Positions 52,755 through 64,000 of a stretch of DNA of 64,000 nucleotides are shown here, one piece after another. The position numbers and the translations under genes were made by a program. A model generated the notes under the pieces. That model had not been told where the DNA came from and searched no databases. It worked only from the letters and a program-made list of their open reading frames with translations. Location of the stretch: contig CABUSV010000004.1 in NCBI GenBank assembly GCA_902494345.1, forward strand, positions 1 to 64,000, read 5' to 3'. The DNA comes from an uncultured Collinsella sp. Lineage in GTDB: Bacteria; Actinomycetota; Coriobacteriia; Coriobacteriales; Coriobacteriaceae. The number at the start of each line of letters is the position of its first letter. Within the stretch, counting starts at the first letter, position 1.

Positions 52755-55585
52755 TGGCTGCCAAACTCATCGATCTTTCCTTTACGCTCAACGGCCGTAA
52801 GGTCAAGGTTCAGATTGCCCCCGACACCATGCTCTTTGCACTACTGCGCGAGCAGGGGTGTGCGTCGGTGCGCTGTGCCTGCGAAACCACCAACTGCGGC
52901 CTGTGCACGGTGTGGCTCGACGGCGACCCGGTGCTGAGCTGCTCGGTTCCCGCCGCGCGCGTCGAGGGCCGCTCCATCACCACGCTCGAGGGCCTCAAGG
53001 CCGAGTCCGAGGCGCTCGCCCGCGCAATGGCTGCCGAAGGTGCCGAGCAGTGCGGTTTTTGCGCCCCTGGCCTTATCATGAACGTGCTGGCGCTCGCCCG
53101 TGCCGCCAAGGAGGACCCGAGCCTCGTCGCCACGCGCGAGGAGCTCTCGCGCCAGCTCGCCGGCAACCTCTGCCGTTGCAGCGGCTACGAGAGCCAGCTG
53201 CGTGCCATCGTTCGCTTCCTCAACGAGTCCGGCGTGCAGGTGGGCTTCGAGATGCCCGAGCTGCCCGTCAACGATACGAGCTGCGACGGTGTCGCGTACA
53301 AGCAGATCACCCACAAGCAGCCCAAGAAGGATTCGAAGGCCTTGCTCGAGGGCCGTCCTGTCTACACGGGCGACATGGTGCCCGCCGGCGCGCTTATCGT
53401 TAAGCTCAAGCGCAGCCCGTACGCCCGCGCCAAGATTCGCTCCATCGATACGTCGCGCGCACTGAAGGTGCCCGGCGTCGTGGGCGTCTACACCTACGAG
53501 GACGTGCCCAAGCGCCGCTTTACCATCGCCGGCCAGAGCTATCCGCAGCCGAGTCCCTACGACCGCCTGATTCTCGAGAACCTCGTCCGTTACCAAAACG
53601 AGGAGGTGGCGATCGTCGCCGCCGAGACCGAGGAGGCTGCCGACAAGGCGCTCAAGCTCATCAAGGTCGACTATGAGGTGCTCGAGCCGCTGCTCGACTT
53701 TACCCAGGCACTCGATAACGACATCGTGGTCCACCCCGAGGGCGACGTGACCTTTATGTTCCCGCAGGGCGGCGACGTCCCGCGCAACTTGGTATGCAGC
53801 GGCACGAGCGACTTTGGCGACCTTGACGAGGCCTTCGCCCAGAGCGATATCGTCTTTGAGCGCACCTACACCAGCCAGGCCACGCAGACCGCGCCCATGG
53901 AGACCTTCCGCGCCTTCGCGACGACCGACGCGTTCGGGCGAATCTCGGTGACCACCTCCACGCAGGTGCCCTTCCACGTGCGCCGCATGGTCGCGCAGTC
54001 GCTCGATATCCCGCAGTCGCAGGTGCAAGTCATTAAGCCGCGCATCGGCGGCGGCTTTGGCTCCAAGCAGACGGGCTGCTGCGAGATCTTCGTTGCGTTT
54101 GTGACGCAGCAGACCGGCCGTCCGAGCTACTGCTGCTACACCCGCGAGGAGACCATCACCGCGGGCAATTCGCGCCACCAGATGCAGATGACCGTCAAGC
54201 TGGGCGCCATGAACGACGGCACCATCACGGCCATCGATCTGCATACGCTGTCCAACGCCGGCGCGTACGGCGAGCACGCCACCACGACGATCGGCCTTTC
54301 GGGCCACAAGAGCCTGCCCATCTACAACCATGTGAAGGCGAGCCGCTTTAGCTGGGACGCCGTCTACACCAATACCAACCGCGGCGGCGCGTATCGCGGC
54401 TACGGTGCCACCCAGGGCCAGTTTGCCGTTGAGAGCGCCGTCAACGAGCTTGCCGACATGCTGCACATGGATCCCGCCGACCTGCGCCTTAAGAACATCG
54501 TGCGCGAGGGCGAGATCATGCCGCAGTACTACAACGAGAAGCTCAACGCCTGCGCGCTCGACCGCTGCCTGCTGCGCGCGATGGACATGATCGGTTGGCG
54601 CGACAAGCCGCTAGCCGTCGACCTGGGCGACCGCGTGCGCGCCCTGGGCTGTGCGCTCACCATGCAGGGCTCGGGCATTTCCAACGTGGACATCGCCGGC
54701 ATCGACATGCGCCTGGAAGAGGACGGCTTCATTACCATCGGTACCGGTGCCACCGATAACGGCATGGGCGTCGATACGATTCTGGCGCAGATTGCCGCCG
54801 AGGAGCTGGGCGTGGAGAGCTCGCTGATCGTGGTGCGCGGCGTGGACACCGACGTGTCGCCGTTCGATGCCGGCTCGTACGCGAGCTCGGGCACGTACGT
54901 GACGGGTCTGGCAGCCAAGAACGCCGCGACGGAGCTGCTCGAGAAGATCTGCGCCAAGGCTGCCCAGATGTGGGACGTGGACGCCGCCGATGTTGTCTTT
55001 GATGGTCAGTACGTGCGCCTGTCCGACGAGCGTGCCGCGCGTGAGCAGAACCGCTACCTCACGCTGCGCGACTTTGCCAACCTGTGCGTCAAGAACATCG
55101 CGGGCGGCGACGCGCTCACCTCGCACGCCTCTGCCTGCCTGCCCGTTTCGCCCCCGCCGTTTATGGCCGGCATTGCCGAGGTCGAGGTCGACAAGGCCAC
55201 CGGAAAGGTGACTGTTGTGGACTACGCGGCGGCTGTGGACTGCGGCACCGTGATTAACGAGGCGCTCGCGCGCGTCCAGGCCGAGGGCGGCATTGCCCAG
55301 GGCATTGGCCACGCGCTCTACGAGATCGTGGAGCACGACGACCGCGGCCGCCTGCGCACCGGCAACTTTATGAGCTACAAGTTGCCCACGCGCCTGGATA
55401 TCGGCAGCATTCGCGTGGCCTTTGAGCCGAGCTACGAGCCGACGGGCCCGTTTGGCGCCAAGTCGATCGGCGAGGTCGTCATCAACACGCCGCTCGCCGC
55501 CGTTGCCTCGGCCGTGGCGCACGCCACCGGCCACCAGGTTCGCTCGCTGCCGATCACGCCCGAGAAGGCCCTGCTGGGGGAGTAG
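52754..55585 (+). CDS. Xanthine dehydrogenase-family Mo hydroxylase with fused [2Fe-2S] domain
   Basis: A 943-residue fusion. Residues 1-165 are the two-[2Fe-2S] domain: GCASVRCACETTNCGLCTVW and QCGFCAPGLIMN with LCRCSGYE. Residues about 185-943 are the molybdopterin hydroxylase domain, with PRIGGGFGSKQ, RGGAYRGYGATQGQFAVE and the catalytic Glu in GAKSIGEVVINTP. Together with the FAD subunit it is a full electron chain for hydroxylating a purine, aldehyde or heterocycle. Substrate unknown; no purine catabolism genes flank it. No in-frame UGA is present. Confidence 0.88.
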   Translation: MAAKLIDLSFTLNGRKVKVQIAPDTMLFALLREQGCASVRCACETTNCGLCTVWLDGDPVLSCSVPAARVEGRSITTLEGLKAESEALARAMAAEGAEQCGFCAPGLIMNVLALARAAKEDPSLVATREELSRQLAGNLCRCSGYESQLRAIVRFLNESGVQVGFEMPELPVNDTSCDGVAYKQITHKQPKKDSKALLEGRPVYTGDMVPAGALIVKLKRSPYARAKIRSIDTSRALKVPGVVGVYTYEDVPKRRFTIAGQSYPQPSPYDRLILENLVRYQNEEVAIVAAETEEAADKALKLIKVDYEVLEPLLDFTQALDNDIVVHPEGDVTFMFPQGGDVPRNLVCSGTSDFGDLDEAFAQSDIVFERTYTSQATQTAPMETFRAFATTDAFGRISVTTSTQVPFHVRRMVAQSLDIPQSQVQVIKPRIGGGFGSKQTGCCEIFVAFVTQQTGRPSYCCYTREETITAGNSRHQMQMTVKLGAMNDGTITAIDLHTLSNAGAYGEHATTTIGLSGHKSLPIYNHVKASRFSWDAVYTNTNRGGAYRGYGATQGQFAVESAVNELADMLHMDPADLRLKNIVREGEIMPQYYNEKLNACALDRCLLRAMDMIGWRDKPLAVDLGDRVRALGCALTMQGSGISNVDIAGIDMRLEEDGFITIGTGATDNGMGVDTILAQIAAEELGVESSLIVVRGVDTDVSPFDAGSYASSGTYVTGLAAKNAATELLEKICAKAAQMWDVDAADVVFDGQYVRLSDERAAREQNRYLTLRDFANLCVKNIAGGDALTSHASACLPVSPPPFMAGIAEVEVDKATGKVTVVDYAAAVDCGTVINEALARVQAEGGIAQGIGHALYEIVEHDDRGRLRTGNFMSYKLPTRLDIGSIRVAFEPSYEPTGPFGAKSIGEVVINTPLAAVASAVAHATGHQVRSLPITPEKALLGE

Positions 55586-55724
55586 CGGTTAGCGAACAAG
55601 TCGTAATGGGCGGGGCGGGGCAACTCGTCCCGCCTTTTGCACTCGTGGTGAGGTCGTGAGCCTGTAAAACGTGTGCGTGCGCTTACCGTTCGTATCTGCT
55701 ATCATTCCTAGTCTGTGCGCTCAT

Positions 55725-55808
55725 GCGGGCGTGGCGGAATTGGTAGACGCGCCAGATTTAGGTTCTGGTGGGATTCCCGTGAAGGTTCGAGTCCTTTCGC
55801 CCGCACCA
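55725..55808 (+). tRNA. tRNA-Leu (TAG)
   Basis: An 84-nt class II tRNA: acceptor GCGGGCG/CGCCCGC, anticodon arm CCAGA-TTTAGGT-TCTGG with TAG, a variable arm TGGGATTCCCGT, T-arm GAAGG-TTCGAGT-CCTTT with wobble pairs. CCA encoded. Confidence 0.95.
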
Positions 55809-55899
55809 TCGCACCTGCGTCGGCCCTGGCCGTCGCGACACTTTGTTGCATAAAGGTACCAGCACCTCAGATAAGCTGGGCAGTATGAGGAGGAACGTG

Positions 55900-57198
55900 T
55901 TGAACATCACCGCTTCTGACGTCAAGGACGCCAAGCTCACCGCTACGGTCACCATCCCGGCCGCCGACGTCGACGCCGCGATCAAGAAGGCCTACAAGGA
56001 CACCGCCAAGAAGTACCGCTTCCCGGGCTTCCGCGCCGGCAAGGCTCCCCGTCCGGTCATCGACTCCGCTCTTGGCGCCGAGGCTACCCTCGCTCAGGCC
56101 ACCAACGACCTGATCGCCGCCAACGAGCCCGCCGTCCTCAACGAGCTGGACATCGTCCCCACCAAGAACGGTGACTACAAGGACCTCGACCTCGCCAAGG
56201 ATCACGAGGACTACACCTACACCGTCGAGTTCTCCCTGCGTCCTGCTGCCGAGCTCTCCTCCTTCGACGCCGTCGAGATCGAGATGCCCCCTGCGGAGGT
56301 CACCGAGTCCGAGATCAACAACCAGGTTGAGATGCTCCTCAACTACCGTGCCACCTTCGAGGACGTCGAGGGTCGCGCCGTCGAGGCTGAGGACTACGTT
56401 ACCGTCGACCTCAAGGCTGTCGAGAACGCCGACAACTTTGCCGCCGAGGGCCGCATGCTCATCGCCGGTAGCGACAGCAACCCCGCCGAGTTTAACGAGG
56501 CCCTGATCGGCGCTAACGTTGACGACGTCAAGACCGTCACCTGGACCGACGAGGTCGAGGAGGGCGAGGAGGCCGAGACCCACACCGTCGAGGTCACCGT
56601 CAAGGGCATCAAGGTCCGCAACACCCCCGAGCTCACCGACGAGCTCGTCAAGTCCGACTTTGGCTTCGACAGCATCGACGCTATGCGCGACGCCATCAAG
56701 ATCGAGATCGAGCAGGACAAGGCTTCCCGCCTCCCGGCCGAGAAGGAGAACCGTTGCGTCTCCGCTCTCGCCGAGCGTCTGCAGCTCGACGAGATGGATG
56801 CCGACTACGAGCAGTCCGTCTTTGAGGAGCTTGGCCAGAACTTCCTGTCCAACCTCGCTGCCCGCGGCATGACGCTGGACACCTGGCTGCCCGCTTCCGG
56901 CCTGACCATGGAGCAGTTCATCGGCGACCTGCACAAGCAGGCCAACGACGTCGCCCGCGAGTCCCTGGCTCTCGACGCCCTCGCCCGCGAGCTCAAGATC
57001 GAGGTCACCGAGGACGACATCAACGCTGAGTTCGAGAAGGCTGGCGTCAAGGACGTCGAGGCTTCCAAGGCCGAGTTCATCGCTGATGGCCGCATGCCTG
57101 CCGTCCGCGAGTCCATCCGTCGCTCCAAGGCCGTCGACCACCTGGTCGAGAACGCCAAGGTGACCGAGGTCGACGAGACCGCCAAGGACGCCGAGTAA
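55900..57198 (+). CDS. tig: Trigger factor
   Basis: A 432-residue ribosome-bound chaperone and peptidyl-prolyl isomerase. The ribosome-binding signature is YRFPGFRAGKAPRPVID near residues 40-56; the PPIase-like domain (about 150-235) begins near EDYVTVDLKAVENAD; the C-terminal chaperone domain runs to the acidic end. An ATG at 55885 reads through the ribosome site ATGAGGAGG itself, so the true start is TTG 55900 or GTG 55897. The order tig-clpP-clpX is widely conserved. Confidence 0.95.
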   Translation: MNITASDVKDAKLTATVTIPAADVDAAIKKAYKDTAKKYRFPGFRAGKAPRPVIDSALGAEATLAQATNDLIAANEPAVLNELDIVPTKNGDYKDLDLAKDHEDYTYTVEFSLRPAAELSSFDAVEIEMPPAEVTESEINNQVEMLLNYRATFEDVEGRAVEAEDYVTVDLKAVENADNFAAEGRMLIAGSDSNPAEFNEALIGANVDDVKTVTWTDEVEEGEEAETHTVEVTVKGIKVRNTPELTDELVKSDFGFDSIDAMRDAIKIEIEQDKASRLPAEKENRCVSALAERLQLDEMDADYEQSVFEELGQNFLSNLAARGMTLDTWLPASGLTMEQFIGDLHKQANDVARESLALDALARELKIEVTEDDINAEFEKAGVKDVEASKAEFIADGRMPAVRESIRRSKAVDHLVENAKVTEVDETAKDAE

Positions 57199-57274
57199 TT
57201 CTCGCCACCTTGCCCGCGAGCGCATGCGTGCGCCTGTGATGGGGTAAAGTTATACACCGGTTATCCGGTAGCTT

Positions 57275-57318
57275 CGTACGGTGCCAGCCAATGCATAGCA
57301 TGCGGGCACCGTACGTTT
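57275..57318 (+). terminator. Hairpin between tig and clpP
   Basis: CGTACGGTGCC pairs with GGCACCGTACG; ATGC within the loop can also pair with GCAT. A short TTT follows. Could be the tig terminator. Confidence 0.6.
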
Positions 57319-57361
57319 ATCTAGAACCAATTTGGTCCGCAAGAGAGAAATGGAGATGCGT

Positions 57362-57982
57362 ATGATCGCCAAGTTCGATTCCGCCCTCGTGCCATACGTT
57401 ATCGAGCAGACGCCGCGCGGCGAGCGCAGCTACGATATCTATTCGCGCCTGCTCAACGACCGCATCATCTTCTTGGGCGAGGAGATCAACTCCGTCAGCG
57501 CCAACCTGGTCGTTGCCCAGCTGCTGCATCTTGAGAGCCAGGATGCCGAGAAGGATATCTCGCTCTACATCAATTCGCCCGGCGGCGAGGTCTACTCCGG
57601 CCTGGCGATTCTTGACACTATGAACTTTATCAAGCCGCAGGTCTCCACCATCTGCGTCGGTATGGCCGCGTCCATGGCCGCCGTGCTGCTTTCGGCCGGC
57701 GCTAAGGGCAAGCGCTTCTGCCTGCCGCACTCCAAGGTCATGATTCACCAGCCCAGCGGCGGTGCCCAGGGTCAGCAGACCGAGATTGAAATCGTTGCCG
57801 AGGAGATCAAGAAGACTCGCCGCGAGCTCAACCAGATCCTGTCCGACGCCTCGGGCCAGCCCATCGAGAAGGTCCAGGCCGATACCGAGCGCGACAATTA
57901 CCTGACCGCTGCCGAGGCCCTCGACTACGGCCTGATCGACCGTATCGTCACCTCGCGCGACCTCGCCGCGAAGGACGCCTAG
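57362..57982 (+). CDS. clpP: ClpP protease subunit
   Basis: A 206-residue serine protease subunit. The nucleophile Ser is in CVGMAASMAAVLL (about residue 104) and the catalytic His in SKVMIHQPSGG (about 129); the Asp lies in DTERDNYLTAAEALDYG. IEQTPRGERSYDIYSRLL opens the mature region. Three close ATGs exist (57350, 57356, 57362); the last has GGAG 6 bases before it. It forms the proteolytic chamber used by ClpX, encoded 1 base downstream. Confidence 0.95.
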   Translation: MIAKFDSALVPYVIEQTPRGERSYDIYSRLLNDRIIFLGEEINSVSANLVVAQLLHLESQDAEKDISLYINSPGGEVYSGLAILDTMNFIKPQVSTICVGMAASMAAVLLSAGAKGKRFCLPHSKVMIHQPSGGAQGQQTEIEIVAEEIKKTRRELNQILSDASGQPIEKVQADTERDNYLTAAEALDYGLIDRIVTSRDLAAKDA

Positions 57983-57983
57983 G

Positions 57984-59390
57984 ATGGCCGGTAACATGCA
58001 GGACAACTTTGACGAGAACGGCAACCCCATCCGCTGCTCCTTCTGCGGAAAAGAGCAGGGGCAGGTTCGCCGCCTTGTAAAGGGTCCGACCAACATCTTT
58101 ATCTGCGACGAGTGCGTTGCCGCCTGCTCCGAGATCTTGGAGGAGTCGCTGGCTTCGGACTTTATGGACGCCGCCCGCAACGGCAAGCTGCCGGGCTTCC
58201 TCAACGACCACGGCCAGGCTGCATCCCAGCCCGCCGCGGACCCCGAGACCGAGGGTTTTGAGCTTGAGGACGACCGTCAGGTCATCACGCACGTGCCGAC
58301 GCCGCACGAGATCTATGACGAGCTTTCGGCCTATGTTATGGGTCAGGAGGACGCCAAGCGCGCCATGTCGGTGGCCGTGTACAACCACTATCGCCGCGTG
58401 ATCGAGGGCGGCGCCGCGGTATCTGCCTTTGACGACGGCACGGGCTCGCAGTTCGATGACGATATGGACGAGGTAGAGCTCGCCAAGTCCAATATCCTGC
58501 TGCTCGGTCCCACCGGTACCGGCAAGACCCTGTTGGCCCAGACGCTCGCGCGCATCCTCGAGGTGCCGTTTGCCATCGCCGATGCCACCGCGCTCACCGA
58601 GGCCGGCTATGTGGGCGAGGACGTGGAGAACATCCTGCTCAAGCTTATCAATGCTGCCGATGGCGACATTGAGCGCGCTCAGGTTGGCATTATCTACGTG
58701 GACGAGATCGACAAGATCGCCCGCAAGGCCGAGAACCTTTCTATTACCCGCGACGTTTCGGGCGAGGGCGTTCAGCAGGCACTGCTTAAGATTCTTGAGG
58801 GCACGGTGGCAAGTGTTCCGCCCACCGGCGGCCGCAAGCATCCCCAGCAGGAGCTGCTGCAGATCGACACGACCAACATCCTGTTCATCTGCGGCGGTGC
58901 CTTTGTGGGTCTGGACAAGATCATCGCCGATCGCGTGGGCAACAAGGGCGTGGGCTTTAACTCCGAGATCGCCGGCCCCACCTCGGTCGACGAGAACGAC
59001 CTACTGCGTCAGGTGCTCCCGCAGGACCTCAACGCCTTTGGTATGATCCCCGAGTTCGTGGGCCGTACGCCCGTTGTGACCCAGACGCAGGCGCTCGACG
59101 AGGACGACCTGGTGTCGATCCTGACCGAGCCCAAGAACGCCGTGGTGCGCCAGTACCGTAAGATGTTCCAGCTCGAGGACGTCGATCTTGAGTTTGAGGA
59201 CGCGGCCCTGCACGAGATCGCCCGCATGGCGCTCGCCCGCAAGACCGGCGCCCGCGGCCTGCGCTCCATCTGCGAGGACGTGCTGCAGCAGACGATGTTC
59301 GACCTCCCCAGCGAGGAAGGCGTAGCCAAGGTCGTCGTAACCGAAGCCTCCGTTAAGGGCGAAGAGCAGCCCCAACGCATCTACGGCTAA
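57984..59390 (+). CDS. clpX: ClpX ATPase
   Basis: A 468-residue AAA+ unfoldase feeding ClpP. The N-terminal zinc domain has CSFCGKEQGQV and CDECVAAC. Walker A is GPTGTGKTLLAQ, Walker B VGIIYVDEIDKIA, pore loop in the GYVGEDVENIL segment. The ClpP-contact loop (IGF in most ClpX) reads VGF here, in NKGVGFNSE. An acidic/Ala insert near residues 70-90 is somewhat longer than in E. coli. Confidence 0.96.
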   Translation: MAGNMQDNFDENGNPIRCSFCGKEQGQVRRLVKGPTNIFICDECVAACSEILEESLASDFMDAARNGKLPGFLNDHGQAASQPAADPETEGFELEDDRQVITHVPTPHEIYDELSAYVMGQEDAKRAMSVAVYNHYRRVIEGGAAVSAFDDGTGSQFDDDMDEVELAKSNILLLGPTGTGKTLLAQTLARILEVPFAIADATALTEAGYVGEDVENILLKLINAADGDIERAQVGIIYVDEIDKIARKAENLSITRDVSGEGVQQALLKILEGTVASVPPTGGRKHPQQELLQIDTTNILFICGGAFVGLDKIIADRVGNKGVGFNSEIAGPTSVDENDLLRQVLPQDLNAFGMIPEFVGRTPVVTQTQALDEDDLVSILTEPKNAVVRQYRKMFQLEDVDLEFEDAALHEIARMALARKTGARGLRSICEDVLQQTMFDLPSEEGVAKVVVTEASVKGEEQPQRIYG

Positions 59391-59412
59391 ACCAGCCTAA
59401 AACGTGTTTGCA

Positions 59413-59450
59413 AATAGCCTCTGACCATCCGCGGTCGGAGGCTATTTTAT
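59413..59450 (+). terminator. clpX terminator
   Basis: ATAGCCTCtGACC pairs with GGTCgGAGGCTAT, followed by TTTTAT. Confidence 0.88.
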
Positions 59451-59541
59451 AGATACGCAATAACCCCAACTACCTGTGCTATTCTGTGTGTTTGTTTAAG
59501 CCTCGGCAAAGTCAATTCAGACTGAAGTAATCGATACCTAA

Positions 59542-59657
59542 GGGGAGGAATGTAGGCCCGATTTTCGTAGATTCCGCACGAGCCGAAGACCACTTAATGT
59601 GGTCTTCGAGCGAGCCTAGGACCTGACCGAGCGAAAATCGGGCCTACATTCCTCCCC
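59542..59657. repeat. Long hairpin repeat, family B, upstream of valS
   Basis: Perfect 26-bp arms (59542-59567 with 59632-59657) enclose a core at about 59572-59625 that contains TTCCGCACGAGCCGAAG and the hairpin GACCACTTAATGTGGTC. The core reappears, inverted, in the element after valS (62390-62497). The right arm ends 10 bases before the GGGAGAG ribosome site of valS. No T-box motif is present. Confidence 0.88.
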
Positions 59658-59677
59658 GGCGGGACAGGGAGAGATAT

Positions 59678-62374
<2,697 letters not shown>

Positions 62375-62389
62375 GCGGTACTGGGAGAC

Positions 62390-62497
62390 GCGGCTTGGGG
62401 CATTGCTCGCTACTGCGGACAGTCCTGCTCGCACGAAGGCCACATTAAGTGGCCTTCGGCTCGTGCGGAACTTGTATCGAGCAAAGCCCCAAACCGC
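62390..62497. repeat. Long hairpin repeat, family B, downstream of valS
   Basis: GCGGCTTGGGGCATTGCTCG (62390-62409) pairs with CGAGCAAAGCCCCAAACCGC (62478-62497) with two mismatches. The core read on the minus strand, TTCCGCACGAGCCGAAG then GCCACTTAATGTGGC, matches the core of the upstream copy. The arms are unrelated to the upstream arms. 62498-62651 shows no gene; a weak hairpin GAGGGGC/GGGCCTC with TTTTT ends near 62632. Confidence 0.87.
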
Positions 62498-62651
62498 TCC
62501 CATGGCGGTTACGGGGCGTCCGCTGCCTGCTGGTAAGGGCCACTGGGTTGTGACCTTGATTCTACTGCAAAGTGGTGTTTTGCTGATATTTTGAATGGGA
62601 GGGGCTCGTTGTTGATTCGGGCCTCTTTTTATGTTGAGGGGACTTTGGGTT

Positions 62652-63995
62652 ATGGCTAAACGTTCTGGGTCGTATGTCGTTCCTTTCTCGTTTGAGTTGC
62701 TTTCGTTTGGTGAGGCTGTGGGGCTTGCTGCTGATACGGGGCGGATTTCTGGGGATGCTGGGCCTCTGCTCGAGACGGTTGTCGATATGCTCGATGAGCT
62801 TGGGCGTCCGGATGAGTATTTCGACTGCATTCAGGTTGCCGGTACCAATGGCAAGACTTCGACCACGCGTTTTTCGGCTGCCATTCTTCGTGGTGAGGGG
62901 CTCAAGACGGCGCTATATACGTCGCCGCAGCTGGTGCGCTATCCTGAGCGCATGGAGGTCGATGGGCGTGTTGTGAGCGATGAGGCGTTTGCCCGTGGCG
63001 TTTCGGCCGCTGTTGAGGCGGGGCATCGAGTGAATGCCCGTCGTGTGGCAGCGGGGAAGCGTGCCTATACCATCACACCGTTTGACCTGCTGACGGCTGC
63101 CGCGCTTGTAGTGTTTGCCGAGGCTGCGGTGGATGTTGCAGTGCTCGAGGTTGGCATGGGCGGGCGTTGGGACGCCACAAGCGCGACCGATCCTGTCGCC
63201 GTTGCCATCACGGGCATCGGACTCGATCACACACGCATTTTGGGCGACACGCTCGAGGCAATTGCGGGGGAGAAGGCCGCAGTTATCAAACCCGGGCGCT
63301 TTGTTGTTTTGGGCGAGGGCACGCACGAGGCGAGCGTTCAGCGCGTGATGGATGCCCGTTGCCGCGAGTGCGGCGTCGTGCCGCTCGTGGTGAGCCACGC
63401 CACGACTAAGGTGCCGGCGCATGTGGGCGATACGGTTGAGTTCAGCTGCACCACGCCGCGCGCGATTTATGCGTCGAGCATGGTCAAGCCGGCGTATCAG
63501 CCGCAGAATGCCGCGTGCGCGATTATGCTGTGCGAAGGGTATCTTGGCCGTGAGCTCGACCACGATGCGCTGGATGCGTCGCTTATGGGCTGCCCCACGC
63601 CGGGCCGCTTTGATGTGCTGGGAACTGATCCGCTCAAGCTGATCGACGCCTGCCATAACCCTCAGAGCTGCGAGAACTTTGTGAGCGCGCTGGACGAGAT
63701 CGATCCGTGCGTGGAGAACCGCCCCACGCTGCTGTGTGCCGCGCTGGCCGATAAGGACGTGGCGGGTATCGTTGACGTTCTGGTTCCGGCATTCCCCCGC
63801 GTGGTCGTGACCCAGACCGATTCCGACCGCGCCCTGCCGGCGGAGGAGCTCGCCGCCCTCGTTGATGTCGATAAGCTCGCGGGCGTATATCCAAGCGTAT
63901 CCGAGGCCCTCGCTGCCTTCGATGCCGCGGGCGAGTCCTTCGTGGCAGCCGGCACCATCACCCTAGCCGGCGAAGTAGCCGGCCTGCTGCGCTAA
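62652..63995 (+). CDS. folC: Folylpolyglutamate / dihydrofolate synthase
   Basis: A 447-residue Mur-ligase-fold enzyme adding glutamate to folates. QVAGTNGKTSTTRFSAAIL is the ATP loop (about residues 58-76); YTSPQLVRYPERMEVDG, LEVGMGGRWDATSAT and GIGLDHTRILGDTLEAIAGEKA are the family signatures. Whether it also has dihydrofolate synthase activity cannot be decided. ATG 62652 has GAGGGGA 9 bases before; an in-frame ATG at 62631 is less likely. The gene is complete and ends 5 bases before the window edge. Confidence 0.93.
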   Translation: MAKRSGSYVVPFSFELLSFGEAVGLAADTGRISGDAGPLLETVVDMLDELGRPDEYFDCIQVAGTNGKTSTTRFSAAILRGEGLKTALYTSPQLVRYPERMEVDGRVVSDEAFARGVSAAVEAGHRVNARRVAAGKRAYTITPFDLLTAAALVVFAEAAVDVAVLEVGMGGRWDATSATDPVAVAITGIGLDHTRILGDTLEAIAGEKAAVIKPGRFVVLGEGTHEASVQRVMDARCRECGVVPLVVSHATTKVPAHVGDTVEFSCTTPRAIYASSMVKPAYQPQNAACAIMLCEGYLGRELDHDALDASLMGCPTPGRFDVLGTDPLKLIDACHNPQSCENFVSALDEIDPCVENRPTLLCAALADKDVAGIVDVLVPAFPRVVVTQTDSDRALPAEELAALVDVDKLAGVYPSVSEALAAFDAAGESFVAAGTITLAGEVAGLLR

Positions 63996-64000
63996 CCCAT

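Noticed and set aside
52754..55585. Selenocysteine in the Mo hydroxylase
   Set aside because: There is no in-frame TGA; any selenium would have to be a labile ligand, for which there is no sequence evidence.
59538..59660. T-box riboswitch before valS
   Set aside because: No T-box sequence or specifier-loop layout; the long perfect palindrome and the homologous copy after valS point to a repeat element.

Overview
The window looks like chromosomal DNA from a GC-rich anaerobic actinobacterium of the class Coriobacteriia, most likely Collinsella or a close relative. This is inferred from codon usage, frequent GTG/TTG starts behind GAAAGG/GGAGG ribosome sites, and the metabolic set: formate hydrogenlyase, selenocysteine, double-cubane reductases and no respiratory oxidase. 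No prophage, CRISPR array or rRNA was seen.

Layout. 0-4.6 kb: HAD hydrolase, ribosomal protein S1, RNase P RNA, a YigZ-family protein and a small Cys-rich protein. 4.8-11.3 kb: MetY-like sulfhydrylase, MFS exporter, xanthine phosphoribosyltransferase, a GGQ release-factor-like protein, a lipid kinase and a CLC antiporter of probable fluoride type. 11.5-16.9 kb: molybdenum block moeA-mogA-modA-modB-modC. 17-24.1 kb: two double-cubane reductase paralogues, their ATP-dependent activase, selD (itself a selenoprotein), yedF, a DUF3343 Se/S carrier and a cysteine desulfurase. 24.2-27.1 kb: BrnQ, two tRNAs, a repeat-rich island and a toxin-antitoxin pair. 27.5-42.9 kb: a formate hydrogenlyase locus with a selenocysteine formate dehydrogenase, Hyf-type hydrogenase subunits A-I, HycH/HycI maturation proteins and a formate channel. 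43-50.1 kb: a second molybdopterin oxidoreductase, selA, selB, selC (tRNA-Sec), mobA and a second DUF3343 protein with a Cys-rich head. 50.3-55.6 kb: glutamate dehydrogenase and a two-gene xanthine-dehydrogenase-family enzyme. 55.7-64 kb: tRNA-Leu, tig, clpP, clpX, valS, folC.

The genes fit together. ModABC imports molybdate; MoeA, MogA and MobA build bis-MGD cofactor. Desulfurase, DUF3343, YedF and SelD would supply selenophosphate; SelA, SelB and tRNA-Sec insert selenocysteine at UGA in both SelD and FdhF. FdhF passes formate electrons through ferredoxin-like subunits to the membrane [NiFe] hydrogenase, whose three antiporter-like subunits suggest ion pumping. Both UGA codons are followed by hairpins carrying GGUC in the apical loop, as in Escherichia coli fdhF.

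The least explained features are non-coding. Three families of long intergenic inverted repeats recur: family A after rnpB and after each double-cubane gene, family B flanking valS in opposite orientations, and family C with a GTTGCGGTGAAATA arm. In family B a conserved core sits between arms that differ in sequence but stay complementary. The other main candidate for new biology is the contiguous double-cubane/selenium operon.
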